Source: Micropterix aruncella
Lineage: Eukaryota; Arthropoda; Insecta; Lepidoptera; Micropterigidae
Length of the DNA: 64,000 bases
NCBI GenBank assembly: GCA_944548615.1
Contig: OX155951.1
Span: forward strand, 38,436,995-38,500,994
Direction: 5' to 3'
A program made the position numbers and the translations under genes. Of this stretch, positions 1-11,472 are shown in pieces. The notes under the pieces are model-generated. The model was given only the letters and a program-made list of their open reading frames with translations. It ran no database searches and was not told where the DNA came from. Position 1 is the stretch's first letter, and each line of letters starts with the position of its first letter.

Positions 1-603
1 TATCCGTAAAAACATATCGGCGATGTCTGCGGTAAACCCGATCGCGTGTTCGCGAAACCTGCCTATTATTCCTACTATATTATTGAAATAATCCGGGCCG
101 GGCAGTAGTTGTGTATTTAAGGACACCCCGTGCACTCGTGCTGCGGCGTCGTGAACAATTCGCACCTTCCTCGGCTTGGCGGCATGGCTCACCCCAAGGT
201 GAGGGAGAAACCAAATATTTTCACGCCCCGTCAAACCGTCCGGAGGTACTTCTTCGGCGTAGCCCGCCTTTATATACTGACTCATTCTTAGGCAATATGC
301 TTTTTCATATTCCGGGTCTTTTTCATTTTCTTTTCCACTGAGTTCAACCTCGCGAGCGCGAGCGGTCTACTATCAGGTAGTCGTCTTCGGTCATCGTTCC
401 ATAATAAACCAGTTGTCCAAACACCGTCTTTTAGAGAAGTGGTTGCTTCCAGTAATTCTTCTGCCCTATTTACGGCCGCCGTTTTCCTTTGTTTAGTGGG
501 CCACATTTGCTCTAGATTAATATTTTCTTCTAGCAAAGCGTTTAGTAAAGAATCACCGCTGTTTCCATTAATGCAGAAATTATAAATCGTCTCTTTCGGG
601 CTA
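1..603 (-). pseudogene. BEL/Pao pol: N-terminal part of reverse transcriptase, runs off the window
   Basis: This is the continuation of the BEL/Pao polyprotein beyond the protease. On the - strand it shows the linker seen before BEL reverse transcriptase (WTTGLLWNDDRRRLPDSRP), then after a frameshift near 288 the start of RT itself: NIWFLPHLGVSHAAKPRKVR followed by the region HDAAARVHGVSLN and LLPGPDYFNNIVGIIGRF. The order and wording fit the BEL family, in which RT opens with a WYLPHH-like segment and VFDAAA. At least two frame changes (near 604 and 288) mean it cannot be translated as one protein. The catalytic YxDD region, RNase H and integrase would lie to the left of position 1. Family assignment is firm; activity is excluded by the breaks. 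Confidence 0.9.
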
Positions 604-1699
604 TTAAACGAACTTTCCCCCGAGCGGTACCCAACCTAACTTTGTTTGTGATAGGTATAACTCGTTGTTTATGCGCGAAACATTACGCGAAACCATCAGG
701 TCTCCGCAGTCCGCTCCTAATAGTAATTTGGGTTGCACGCCGATCAGCTGTTTTGCCTCGTACGCGGCAACGACCGCCCGCCGTGTTCCTTTGCCTGAAA
801 AACACTTTAACGTCGGAAGGTCCAAAATTTTTCACGCTATATCCTCTCACCTCAAAAGGCCGATTACTCAATGCGCCCTTAATTGTAAAGTTTACAGCCT
901 CTGCATCTTGCGTAGTGACTCTCATCCCTTTCACTCCGGCAACTTCTATCGAGCTTCTCAAACCCCCGATTCCTAATTCTTTTGCTATTTCCTGATCTAA
1001 TAGCGTGATCGTGGAGCCGCTATCAAGAAGGGCGTATATACTCTTTTCCCCGCATGGTCCTATTATTTTAATAGGTAATACTTGTAAAAGTACTCCGTTA
1101 TAAGCTACGGTATTTGCGACAATATCCCGTTGCCCGTCTGCATTTACCGTACTTCCGTTGTCGTTCGTCGCCTCTGCGCTGCCCGTCAACAGAAAGTGAA
1201 ACTTGTTTTTTGGATATTTTTTATACAGCGGGCAATTATGGCGGCTATGCGCGGTCGCTAGACACTTAAAACATACCCTTGCTTTTTTTGCAGCGTCCCA
1301 GCGTTCGGTAAGTGAAAGTGCTTTCAGCCCTTCGCAACGGCTGATATAATGTTCGCCTTTACAATAAACACATTTTGGGGAGTTTTTGTTATGAACGTGC
1401 ATTACGTAATTTTTTCGAGGGACCTCTTTGCCTCTCTTCTCTCGCGGTCTTTCCTCTCTCCTTCCCGAGTCCCCGGCGCTGATTCCGGCGTCTAGTGCCC
1501 TTACCGCCATCTCTTCTAGCCACCTCGCGAATTGAACTAATGCTGGGTCAGATAATCCTGATTTGTTTCTATCTCCTACCCAATGTATAACTAAGTTCCT
1601 TGGCAACTTTGATACTAATGTCGTAAGCAACTCCGGATTACACAAATGCTCGGTTTTATCCAAAGAACGTACTGTCGCCACCAAGTTTTTACCTGACAT
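604..1699 (-). pseudogene. BEL/Pao: zinc knuckles and retropepsin (DUF1758-like)
   Basis: The middle of the BEL/Pao polyprotein. Two zinc-knuckle motifs are visible, CVYCKGEHYISRC (CX2CX3HX4C) and CFKCLATAHSRHNC (CX2CX4HX4C), followed by an aspartyl protease with the catalytic triad DSG in ALLDSGSTITLLDQEIAKEL. Downstream come LIGVQPKLLLGADCGDLM and SQTKLGWVPLGG, the usual end of the DUF1758 protease segment. The frame changes around 790-835 and again at 604, so the reading is spread over two frames. It overlaps the gag frame by about 85 bases at 1615-1699; in BEL elements gag and pol are normally one frame, so this is also a break and not a programmed overlap. Confidence 0.9.
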
Positions 1700-2739
1700 G
1701 CGAATCTTAAGAGTTCTTCAGCATCTAAACCTTCTTTAAGTTCTCTTATTTTCCTTATCTCGGCTAAAGTGCGTTGTAATATTACGTTCCCATTACCGAA
1801 AAGCAATTCTAATGACTTCATGATTTCTCCTACATTTTGGGGAGCCATCAATAATCCTGATACACTGTCGCGAGCCCTACCTTTAAGAGCGGTTTGTAAT
1901 CTTAATAAATTCTGTTCATCACTTAATTTTAATATCTCTGTTGATTGAAAAAATATGGATTTAAACGCTATAAAGTGTAACGGGTCTCCCGAGAATGTTG
2001 GCAATTCTTTATTAAATTGCGGTTTTAATGAAGTGACTGAGATTAAGCGACTTACCCTTTCGATAAATTCTTCCCCGGTCTCCGTAGTTGCGCCAGCCTT
2101 TGAGCTGGCCGCCCCCCGTTGATCGCTCGACGTCTTCTCAGGTGCGATAAGTGCGGCGGCTCCCACCGCCGGACTCACCGCCCTGTCTCGCCTTGCGCCT
2201 TCCGCTTGCTCCCGTTCGCCCGCGCGCGCGGCGTCTCCCTCTCCCGCTCCCGCCGACGCGCGCGCTGCGGCTTCCGACGCTGCGTTTCCTCCCTCTGCCG
2301 TAGGCGTATGGTAGTCTGCCCACTGCGTCGTGCGTTCGGCTGCATTTCCGTCTTCGGCGAGGCTCCTCTCTCTTCCCCATGCGCTACCTCCTTCAGTGCT
2401 TCCAAATGCTTCAGATACCACTTCTAGCATTCGCAGCGCGTGCTGGCTATCGGCTTCTAGCATCTCCATTTCCGCATCGATGTCCGCTTGTCCGACGGCG
2501 TGTCGCGCCTCTCGTTTCCTCCTCTCCGCCGCCTCCTGTGACCTCTGCTTTTCCAATTCTGCGTTGAGGTCAGCCTCTTCCGCCGCGCGCTGAGCTTCCA
2601 TCTTCTTCTTTTCCGCTGCAACCTTAGCCCGCTGCCGTGTCACTCTTCTCAATTCCTCTGAGGCATCTTTTATCTCCTGCATCCTATCGCTCCTTTGGCT
2701 GCTTCTCGATGCTGCATGAGATCCGTTTACAGAACTCAT
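1615..2739 (-). pseudogene. BEL/Pao gag (coiled coil plus DUF1759)
   Basis: Gag part of the same element. The likely start is the ATG at 2737-2739 (MSSVNGSHAASRSS); the frame is open further upstream to 2802 but only through a GTG that overlaps the primer site. Residues about 20-110 are charged and heptad-like (KKKMEAQRAAEEADLNAELE), predicted to form a coiled coil, followed by a low-complexity Ala/Glu/Arg stretch. The C-terminal third carries the DUF1759 gag domain: LPTFSGDPLHFIAFKSIFF, then LQTALKGRARDSVSGLL. The frame ends at 1615 just after QVKTWW, where the protein should continue into the zinc-knuckle region. Confidence 0.9.
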
Positions 2740-2802
2740 CTTGGATTTTTTGAGTAATTTATTTTTTCCGAAACAGGAACTATTGTAATATCTCTTCGTC
2801 AC

Positions 2803-2820
2803 ATCCGGCTCGAAGGACCA
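2803..2820 (-). other. Primer binding site, complementary to tRNA-Tyr 3' end
   Basis: On the - strand this reads TGGTCCTTCGAGCCGGAT, starting with the TGG that pairs with a tRNA CCA end. The complement (ATCCGGCTCGAAGGACCA) matches the acceptor and T-arm 3' end of insect tRNA-Tyr as I remember it. It lies four bases inside the proposed LTR boundary and just upstream of gag, exactly where a retrotransposon primer site belongs. Confidence 0.8.
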
Positions 2821-2824
2821 CTTA

Positions 2825-3336
2825 TGGTCAGATCCGATCAGACCTCTCGCTGAATGACCGGAACGACCATTATTTCATCTCCGCTCGTTGCGGAGAGGGC
2901 GTGATGCTCCTTTGATTAATAGTTAGTGGACTGTACAATTACTCACGCCTTTGTTCTTCTTCGATATCCTGAGTCGAAACTGCGATTTTCCCTTGTAGAT
3001 GACGATGATGGTGATTAAGAGAGCAGGTGAATGACGAAACCTTGCACTGAACTTTAATGTCTTTATTTGATTCAAGGTACACGTACACATCAATCTCGAT
3101 ACACGACTGAACACATTTCCAACATTATTGCCCAGAGTTAATATGAATGTCTATTTTATACGAGCTAAGACAGTTTTCCGATCGGCCACCTATTTGCGGC
3201 GCTCTCAAAATCTTACTGACTATCCCCCGTTCCGTTCAAAATATTCTCCTGCAGATTCTAAAGCACTCGTCCGGATTGGTTACCCCCGGCACCGGCTAGC
3301 AACAAAAAAAATACATACCACGCCCCTTCGAAGACA
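2825..3336 (-). mobile_element. 5' LTR of the BEL/Pao element
   Basis: The inner end is fixed by the primer site; the LTR ends in CA on the - strand at 2825. The outer end is less certain; TGTCTTCG at 3336 is the best TG start, giving about 512 bp. On the - strand a TATAAAA box lies at 3160-3154 and an AATAAA polyadenylation signal at 3067-3062, in the right order for U3-R-U5. The second LTR is outside the window, so the boundary cannot be checked by comparison here. Confidence 0.65.
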
Positions 3337-3741
3337 CGAGGGCGTGTGAAATAAGTGAAATAAGTGAAATGTGTTTTCAGAAAATCTTAATATATCAAAA
3401 TCAAACATAATATGATAGGTCATAACGACTGTCTAAATAACTATAAAGATAATATCAGCTACATATAACGAGCGAGAAACATTTTAATTTAAATTGTACA
3501 GGCAAGTTTTAACATAGACTTATTCTAGCGTTAATTTTATTTATAAAATATGTTATATGAAGGGTCCGTCGCTTTCTCAAGTACTCGAGTGGGAGACACA
3601 ATACTTTTATAGCGCTTCAATCGCATATTTTGGTTTTTGATTATGGCCCTTTTAAAGACCACCCCAGAGCACCTAACCCTCCGCCGTTGCCAATAATTTA
3701 CGGCTCTTGTTTCTAGACGGACCTTTTTTTTTCTTTTTCCA
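3337..3741. other. AT-rich stretch, nothing recognised
   Basis: Begins with a short triplet of GAAATAAGT-like repeats next to the LTR (3348-3370). No coding frame, splice-supported exon or known repeat is visible. Confidence 0.5.
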
Positions 3742-3905
3742 GGCGGACGAGACGGTTTACCAGCTGATGTATGGCTTCCTTGGTCTATTGTTATTATGCC
3801 ACTGTTAGACCCTCGGCCGTCGTAATTTCTGCATCCTCATCCCTTTCTCAGAACCCCGGCCTTGCCCCATTCGAGTATGTAATATATTAACCATATTTTA
3901 ATCTC
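3742..3905 (+). repeat. Degraded lepidopteran interspersed repeat (LINE/SINE 3' part)
   Basis: GCGGACGAGACGGTTTACCA followed by GCTGATGTATGG resembles a very common lepidopteran repeat that reads GCGGACGAGACGGTTCACCA then GCTGATGTAAGTGG. The match fades after about 70 bp. Family name not assigned; recognition is from memory of the consensus. Confidence 0.5.
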
Positions 3906-4599
3906 AGGGTGGCCTCCACGCCGTTTGAAGTTTCTTTATTGGACGAATTATCTGGTATTTATTTAAAATCTGTAAAATTTATTTATAGCACGACTGGCTT
4001 CCGACAGGTTAACCTATTTTTAACTTTATTTTTAATATCTAACTAATCGAGGAGTTTCATTATGTAAATCATCCATTTCTAGCAATCCAATTTATTATTA
4101 TTATATAAAACTGATGAATAATTAAATTATAAATATAATTTACGCAAAGGCACTTTAGTTTAGTAGCTCCTAAACTTTATAATCACTTTCAGGATAAGTT
4201 AGAACCATGCAGAAGTTTACATAGGAAAAAAGGAAAGATTCTTTTGTGTCTTAGTAAACCGGCAGGGAAAAGGTGGATGCAAATATTTTACAAATTCTCG
4301 TTTTAAACGACAAACCTATATTTAATTAGTGATGCTCTCAATTAAATTTATTATTATTATATATTAGTAATAAATATGTATGCATAAAATATAATATTTC
4401 TAATATTGAAATAATTGCTATATATGTAAATATTATCAGAAGGTATATGTATACATTTACATGTATAGGAATAATAATATATATTTATAACATTATCATA
4501 GTTTTTAATTTTAGTTTAAAATTACATGCGCACAAGAATATTCAGAAATGTACCTAAAGGAAAAATTCTGCCCTAGTACGTGCAATATCCTAGTTAGGT
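3906..4599. other. AT-rich intergenic DNA
   Basis: Very AT-rich, with many short TATA and ATTATT runs. No coding frame above background and no recognised repeat. Confidence 0.5.
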
Positions 4600-4975
4600 A
4601 GTTTTGTGTGTATACCTTTTTTAAACGAATGGCCAACAAAAAATGAGTGTTATGTGTTCAGGGTTCATCTATTTGTTTTTTCTGTTTCTTTATTTCACGT
4701 TCGTTCGTTAACGTGTCAGGGCCAATTTAGGGCGCGTCTCTCCAAAAAAATATATTTTTATTCCACCATAATGTCTAAAGGCTCGAACTGATTTAGAAGT
4801 ATGTGGTTATGTCAAAATCGTTATGTCATTCCGAGTGCCTTAACTATCCAAATATCAAGTAAATATTTGTCTAAATGTCCAAATCTACAAATCTCAATTC
4901 ATTTACATATATCATGTTTATGTCATTGTCATATATCGTGTTTAGTGTCAAATGAAAGGCTTGCTTGAGTACATT

Positions 4976-5158
<183 letters not shown>

Positions 5159-5184
5159 TGATTGTAAATGTGTAAATTATTATT

Positions 5185-5961
<777 letters not shown>

Positions 5962-6021
5962 CTATATGGATAAATACATAAATCACAAAAATATTTCATA
6001 TAAAAACCGTAATAAAAATAA

Positions 6022-6474
6022 TTATAATACAGTATAAATAGGATAGAAAACGAATTTACCGCGTGAAATTTGTAGCACGCGACGTTTCGGTAACGTTGCA
6101 GCCGCCGTTGTCCAGAGTAGACTGAAGAGCTGTAAATCCGTTGTTTTGCGGGTAGGCCGCATACCGCTCCCGCCACTGCCTAGGTTATAACGGTGGTGGG
6201 GGGCCGGGCTCGGAGCGCGGGAATTATGAAAATCCGTCTTGCACACAACACTCACTTTATCCTGTTTTACGTCTTTGCGTTCGGCGTTCGGCGACGGGAA
6301 CATTTTAAGAAGAGGTTTCCACGTAGAAGAGAGTTTGTAACCGTCGTCTCTATTAAAGTTCGGGATTCTTCTTATTTTAATGGCTTCCCGGATCATGCGA
6401 GGAAAGTAGAATTGTTCTTTGGATAGCACAATTGGATTTTGAAATTGCATCCAGTGGTTACTTCCGCTATCCAA
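6022..6474 (-). pseudogene. Penelope-like GIY-YIG endonuclease, C-terminal remnant
   Basis: The start of this - strand frame contains HWMQFQNPIVLSKEQFYFPR then MIREAIKIRRIPNFNRDDGY and KLSSTWKPLL. In Penelope-like elements the polyprotein ends in a GIY-YIG endonuclease domain, whose last segment has the pattern R-E-A-I-E-I-x(n)-N-F-N-R-D-x-G-x-L-S-x-x-W seen here. The frame then runs without interruption through the 3' region, so the true protein end is uncertain. The reverse transcriptase and most of the endonuclease are missing through 5' truncation. A nearly identical fragment lies at 23210-23425. Confidence 0.8.
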
Positions 6475-6579
6475 TATATGTTCGCAGCTCGCCGATTTTT
6501 CTCGCTACGAATTTCACGCGGTAAATTCGTTTTCTATCCTATTTATAATGTCAAACAACCGCGATAGTCTTCGATTTTA
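6035..6579 (-). mobile_element. Penelope-like element, 5'-truncated, with inverted end
   Basis: A 545-bp insertion bounded by a perfect 12-bp target duplication TATAATACAGTA (6023-6034 and 6580-6591). It sits in repeat T: the second T copy reads straight through ACAGTA into GGTAGTTC near 61269, confirming the empty site. The - strand carries the C-terminus of the GIY-YIG endonuclease and then the 3' region with CCGAAACGTCG. The right end (about 6507-6547) is an inverted copy of the left end (6036-6076): ATTTACCGCGTGAAATT against AATTTCACGCGGTAAAT, the inverted terminal arrangement known for Penelope-like elements. Confidence 0.9.
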
Positions 6580-7669
6580 TATAATACAGTAGTTCACTTT
6601 GTGTAGCGGCAGTCCTTTTAATACTTGTATTTACTTGTTTGCTTCTTTTTCACAAAATATATTGTTTTTTATTAGTAATATTCTTGTGAGGGACCACCCC
6701 TCACAAGACTACAAATTATTCGATGTGAGGTGGTGGTGTCAACTTACGAGGTATCTCCGTATTTAAAGGCGGTTTTGATGAAGCAGGAGATATTTATTGA
6801 TTGAATCGATTGAATATTGCCAGTTATAACGCTTGCCGAATTAACGAGTGCCTGGATTACTTTATCGAGACGCGAGGGTTGCGCGACGGAGGTTATGTAG
6901 GAGAGTGGATGGGGATTGTATGTGTGCTCCTAGTATCTTCTACTGGGCACGGCTCGAGTCTGCGGGATTACAGACTGATGCTTCGAGACTCAGGGAAAAT
7001 ATGGAAAGGAAACCAAGGAGCCGGATCCGTTAAGCGACCTCGTAGAGGGGTCCCGGATACGCCGTCGCAACCTTGGGGGAAGGTGATCAATCGGGGACTG
7101 ATTTTTTGGTTGCTTTTTGGCCGGTTTATATAGACCGTGCAATGATGCAATTTGAAATATTCTGAGTAAAAGTATTGTTTCATCGTGCTCATTCATAGCT
7201 GCACGAGTCAAAATAATAGCTGAATTTTTGTCAGTGGATTTCACTGGAAATCGATGCATTTGTTGATCGTATGTAGTGGACTTAAGGTCCGTTACATTCT
7301 CTTCAATTGACTATACCATTCCTGTTTCAATAAACTTGTCGATCAGAATCCTTAATCAATTGCTCCCTTCGACAGAACTGATCCAATTGGTGAATTTCTC
7401 CAAAATTTGATTACGCGCAACGAGTTTCGGTGAAGACGGTCGGTGGGTTTCAGTCCCCTTTGAAAATACTAAATTAATATTATTCTCTCCAATCGGCCTA
7501 TTATGCCGCCCTCCCCTTTCTTTGGAATTTCTTTTGTGGGGTTCTTCTGTTTGTTATATTAGCCCAGCGGAAGTAGGAGCAGGCACGAAATGGAAGCTTA
7601 ACGAATTTATTATTTTATAATGGTTATGGTAATGAGAAATGTTTACTTAAGTTAGTATCTAGATAAATA
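6580..7669. other. Unassigned, with one hairpin
   Basis: After the Penelope target duplication the right side of repeat T is no longer recognisable. TCTTGTGAGGG (6682-6692) pairs perfectly with CCCTCACAAGA (6698-6708), an 11-bp stem with a 5-base loop. The stretch 6790-7130 is less AT-rich and open in one + frame, but shows no known domain and no clear splice sites. I make no coding call. Confidence 0.4.
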
Positions 7670-8245
7670 TTACAGCAATACAGCAATTACAAAAAAAACG
7701 CGACTGCCGTTGTAAAAAAAGAACAATGGTATGTATATTTATTAGAAACAATTTGTTTTTTTATTCATCAGCACGTTTTTTTAGAAAATAAAGTTCTTCG
7801 TTTAATTAATATTCGTTGAAACAAAATTCAATTTACTGAAGCTCCGTTACCTCTATAAGCATTCAGTGCTTAAAGACGATTGCGCATTCTGTGAGTCAGT
7901 CGATGGGCCTTGTCGAAGGACGTCTTCCGCTGGGCATTTGGGCCTTGTCGAAGGACGTCTTCCGCTGGGCATTGCCCTTTAGCAGGACTTCGCGTGAGCC
8001 GGAACCATTGCCCCGACTTCGTTAGTACGGCGTCGCACGGCCTACATCCTGCTGCAGGTATCTCGTGATAACCGAGCGCCACTTGTAATGCTTTATATTA
8101 CCTCGCGCCGGCCGCCGCAGAATGCAGTCGGTTTCCCTCGGAGCTCAAAAAAATACATCGTCTTCTATTAAATATTTGTAGTTTATGTATTATCCATATC
8201 CATAAATCTGTATTATCCATATCCATGTATATAGGTATATATTTT
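7670..8245 (+). repeat. Interspersed repeat S, copy 1 (LTR-like), with 35-bp tandem duplication
   Basis: Matches 45940-46470 over most of its length: ACGACTGCCGTT, CAGTGCTTAAAGACG, TTGCGCATTC, GTCAGTCGA and TTTGTAGTTTATGTA are shared. Copy 2 has a CTATATAG and an AATAAA in the order of a promoter and polyadenylation signal, which suggests a solo LTR, but no TG...CA ends or target duplication could be fixed. In this copy the unit GGGCCTTGTCGAAGGACGTC plus 15 more bases is present twice in tandem (7905-7939, 7940-7974). Confidence 0.6.
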
Positions 8246-9119
8246 CGGAATCTACTCAATCAGACATTTCATTTGATAATAAAAACAATCTTAATTTATT
8301 GACATTTGGACCATTATTTATTTAACCCTTCTAGTAGCGGCATAATTTCATGGGAGACCGCGGCAATTTATTGGAATTTCAATAACAATATGTGGTTTTC
8401 AGGCATGTACTTTTAAAAAAAAGTCCTGAGGGAAGACCCCCGCATCGCGTTTTCATAAAGGGGCCCCCTCTTCAGTCTCTAACCGAGGCCCCCAAAGGAG
8501 CCAGTCCGGGTCTGATCCAGTCCCGCCCTGGTCGCTTTCATTGAATACCTTCCACGTCTAATTTCGCGACGAATGGAGACTCGGACGAATTCGTGATAAC
8601 TCGTGTAATTCACGTCATTTCGAATGACAGTGTAATTCACGTCTTTTCAGGCGGGCGAAAGTTTCCTTGGGCCGAACGTCCGGTGCGCCCGACGCTCAAC
8701 GGCGATGACGCGACGCGCCAACGCGCCATCCCTCTTTCCAACTCCAGCCTTCTCCCTCCCTCTCTCGGCTATTGTTAATTCTTTGGGAAGTTTCTCCAGC
8801 TGGAATCCGATGGCGGGCGACAATTCGTGTAATTAATAGTTTCCGCTATCATCTTTCATTGTAGTTAGCCTGTGGAGAGAATGAATGGGAAGAATTCAAG
8901 TAGGTACGTTAGAGGAAAAGCGCACGCCCGGTGTTCGGAGAATGGCCAGAACGTTTAAGCTTTTGCTATTTCAATTTCAATTTATTACTTTCCCGACAGA
9001 GAAAAGTATTGCGAACGCACTTGTGTGTATTATTGTGTGTGTGCGTGAATTCAGTCATCCGATTGAGCTGAAGTTTCGCGCATTCCGCAAAATATTGAAA
9101 CGGAATAACGTCAGGTAGA
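8246..9119. other. Unassigned, partly GC-rich
   Basis: 8420-8770 is GC-rich with runs such as GGGGCCCCCTC and GACGCGACGCGCC, but stop codons break all frames and no splice-bounded exon can be drawn. No repeat match found elsewhere in the window. Confidence 0.4.
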
Positions 9120-9215
9120 GGCAGCGCAAGCGACCTCGAAACCGTAACCGCACCGGTGAACGGAGAAATCCCGCAAAATCTGGTAGTAAGGGCGTGAGGT
9201 TGTGAACCCCCCTTC
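9120..9215 (-). repeat. Fragment of unclassified repeat R
   Basis: GCGCAAGCGACCTCGAA and GTAAGGGCGTGAG are shared in the same order with 59925-60010. Only about 100 bp of the family is present. Confidence 0.6.
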
Positions 9216-9235
9216 ACCCCAAGACGATTAAGACC

Positions 9236-9560
9236 ATTTCCAAACTGTATAGTATGTCTGTGAGACTATGTTTCTGTGTACATTCCTCCACGATAGCGCC
9301 TAAACGCTTCAAACGATTAAGCTGAAATTAGGTATGCAGGCATCATTCGGTCATGACAAGAGTTGAAAAGATTGTAGTAAAAATCGTGGGCGCGCTAGTC
9401 GTACTTCAATCTCGAAATGTTTGCAGTTTGAGACTTGAAATTGGTGCACGGATGCCTTACCACCGTGTTTAAGATATTTTTGGAAAATACCATTTTAATA
9501 CCACGGAATAATACAGAATACTAAAAAATACTGCTTTTCTGTCATAGTCACTTGACAAAA
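9236..9560 (+). repeat. Interspersed repeat sharing TCCTCCACGATAGCGCC with the window end
   Basis: The stretch 'cattcctccacgatagcgcctaaacgctt' near 9280-9310 recurs at 63962-63995, in both cases after a TG-rich run (GTCTGTGAG here, (TG)n there). The copy at the right edge is cut off, so its length cannot be given. Class unknown. Confidence 0.5.
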
Positions 9561-9649
9561 TCACTAGCGGGTGGGGAGAGGGTGGTCGGGGGGGATGGTG
9601 GAGTTGGCGGAGGTGGGGGGGGGGGGATTTATGCTTGCCGGGATTTTTT

Positions 9650-9835
9650 CTATTTCATCGAACTTTAATTTTCATCAAATTATTGAAACTTAGCCTATAT
9701 GTACCAACTCCCATTAAGACGGAAAAACTGAATAGAAATTATGGGTCAATATATTGATTATTTAAATATATATTTGTCCTCAATTTGGTCCTTAATTTCT
9801 TTTATAGAACGGCAACTTCATAGGTAGGTACCTAA
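9650..9835 (+). mobile_element. Mariner 3' end: transposase C-terminus remnant and TIR
   Basis: CAACTCCCATTAAGACGG and AATTATGGGTCAATATATTG are the decayed nucleotide form of the conserved mariner transposase C-terminus (N-Q-L-P-L-R-x-x-x...G-Q-Y). About 60 bp later GGCAACTTCATAGGTAGGTACCTAA is the inverted form of the TIR seen at 23890 (TTAGGTCCCTACCTATGAAG). A G-rich simple run (9570-9626) precedes it. Only the last fraction of the element remains. Confidence 0.7.
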
Positions 9836-10793
9836 GTTCTGCCACAGTTTCGCTTTGTCGAACACGCTGCCGCATCGCGAAGCAACAATACAATTAAATT
9901 GGATTTAATATAATTGGGATTATAATAATTCCTATTAATAGAATATACTTCGTTCGGAAAAGTCCCTATTAGATTATAGACAAATTACAGCCATTTCACA
10001 AATCGTTGGCATACTCAACAACGTCATCACCGAATATTTTTTTAAAGCGCCATCTATTGAGATAATTGTAAATTATCTCATGTCTTGGTCTTGCATCGGT
10101 TTGGATCTTTGGTTCTATTGTAATTCCATTTATCTCCACATGTCTGCGCTGAATTTATTTACTGTCGAAAAATGATTTTTAATGCGTAGTATGCTCAGCG
10201 TTGGTTTTGTCATTACAACATTAGTTCTGTGAAGCAATTTATTTGAAAAATCATGTAATAGAGTTTTTTTTTTGATAAATTCATTATTTCTTTTGTAAAT
10301 TATTCCATCTAGTGGAATTACCACGAAGCGCATGCAAACTCATGTCTCTTGGTTCTTTGATAGTTCGATTTATCACCATATGATTGCGCTGAATAAACTT
10401 TTTTCGAGCGCCATCTAGTACAGCTATGGCGAAGCTTCTGCTTGCGGCATAGATTAGATTAGATCCGTAGATCGAAAACCGTCATCGCAACGCTATTACA
10501 TATGTCCTCGTATTGAATTCACCCAAATATATGTATATTTAAAAAAATAGAAAAAAGGACTGAAAAATATCTTATAACTGTGTGTCTTTTTTAAGAACAT
10601 GTTATTTTAAGAACGCTTTGTCCGATTTTAAAAATTCATTCGCCAATGTTTTTTATATGAATGGAAAGAGTTGATAAGATTTAACCCTCCGTATATACAA
10701 TGCAAATAGTATTTGCCATACAAATGGACGACTATAAAATCACATTTTCAGACGTAATTTTAACCATTTTTAATTAACTCCCAGTATTCTCCG
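9836..10793. other. AT-rich DNA with GCGCCATCTA motifs
   Basis: Two copies of GCGCCATCTA(T/G) at about 10048 and 10403, a short motif also found at 24289 and common in lepidopteran repeats. No coding content recognised. Confidence 0.4.
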
Positions 10794-10844
10794 TTGTTGC
10801 ATTTAAATTCTGACGATCGAATGCAATAATAAGACACTCACTTA
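10794..10844 (+). repeat. tRNA-derived SINE, left part, split by the Harbinger insertion
   Basis: TTGCATTTAAATTCTGACGA then TCGAATGCAATAATAAGACA and CTCACTTA match the body of the SINE at 22755-22989 read on its own strand (CAATTCTGTCGATGGAATGC, AATAACAAGACACACACTTA). The rest of this copy resumes at 18927 after the 8.1-kb insertion. The tRNA-like head is missing or too diverged. Confidence 0.8.
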
Positions 10845-11472
10845 GGGCCGATTTCTATATAGTACTTTTACTCGCAAGTACAGGTTTCGTGGAACCAATA
10901 GTCAGTTTTTGACATTTTTCCGTTTCAATATGCAACCTGTAGGCATCGGTTGACCTGTAGGCAAAAGTATCGGTCAACTTTTACTTGCGAGTTACGATTC
11001 CCATACAAAATGCGTTTCAATAAAAATGAACGTGACAGTTCGCAAACTTCCGTCGAATTCTCGCTCCCTGATTGGTCGCTCAAATCAGCTGAGAGTTGAG
11101 ATCTAACAGGTCGATTTTGACGGTTTGAGCCATTGATCATGTGGTTTGAGCTTCAGTTTTATGTTTTTCTGGTGAATTATCAGTGGTTTCGCGCTGTTCA
11201 GAAGAGAAAAAGTCGGATGTAAGGGCAAAAATGGCCGATGCAGAACCGAAAATAGATGAGTATACAGTTGGCTTTTATGTTATTATGTAATGAAATATAA
11301 GAAATAAGCAAGATTGTCGTATGGCTTGCGCAAAGTAAGGTATATGGACACGAGAAAGTTACGAAAACAATAATCTAGTTGCTATTATAACACTATAACC
11401 TAAGAGTAGAAATAAGTCGTTTTACTATAACCTATATGCGGGATTTTAAATTTAATTTGATATTTTGACATA

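Noticed and set aside
3744..3809. A splice-like TTTTTCCAG followed by an open stretch encoding a hydrophobic C-terminus ending LLLLCHC and a stop
   Set aside because: The nucleotide sequence after the AG matches a common lepidopteran repeat start (GCGGACGAGACGGTT), so the exon look is coincidental.
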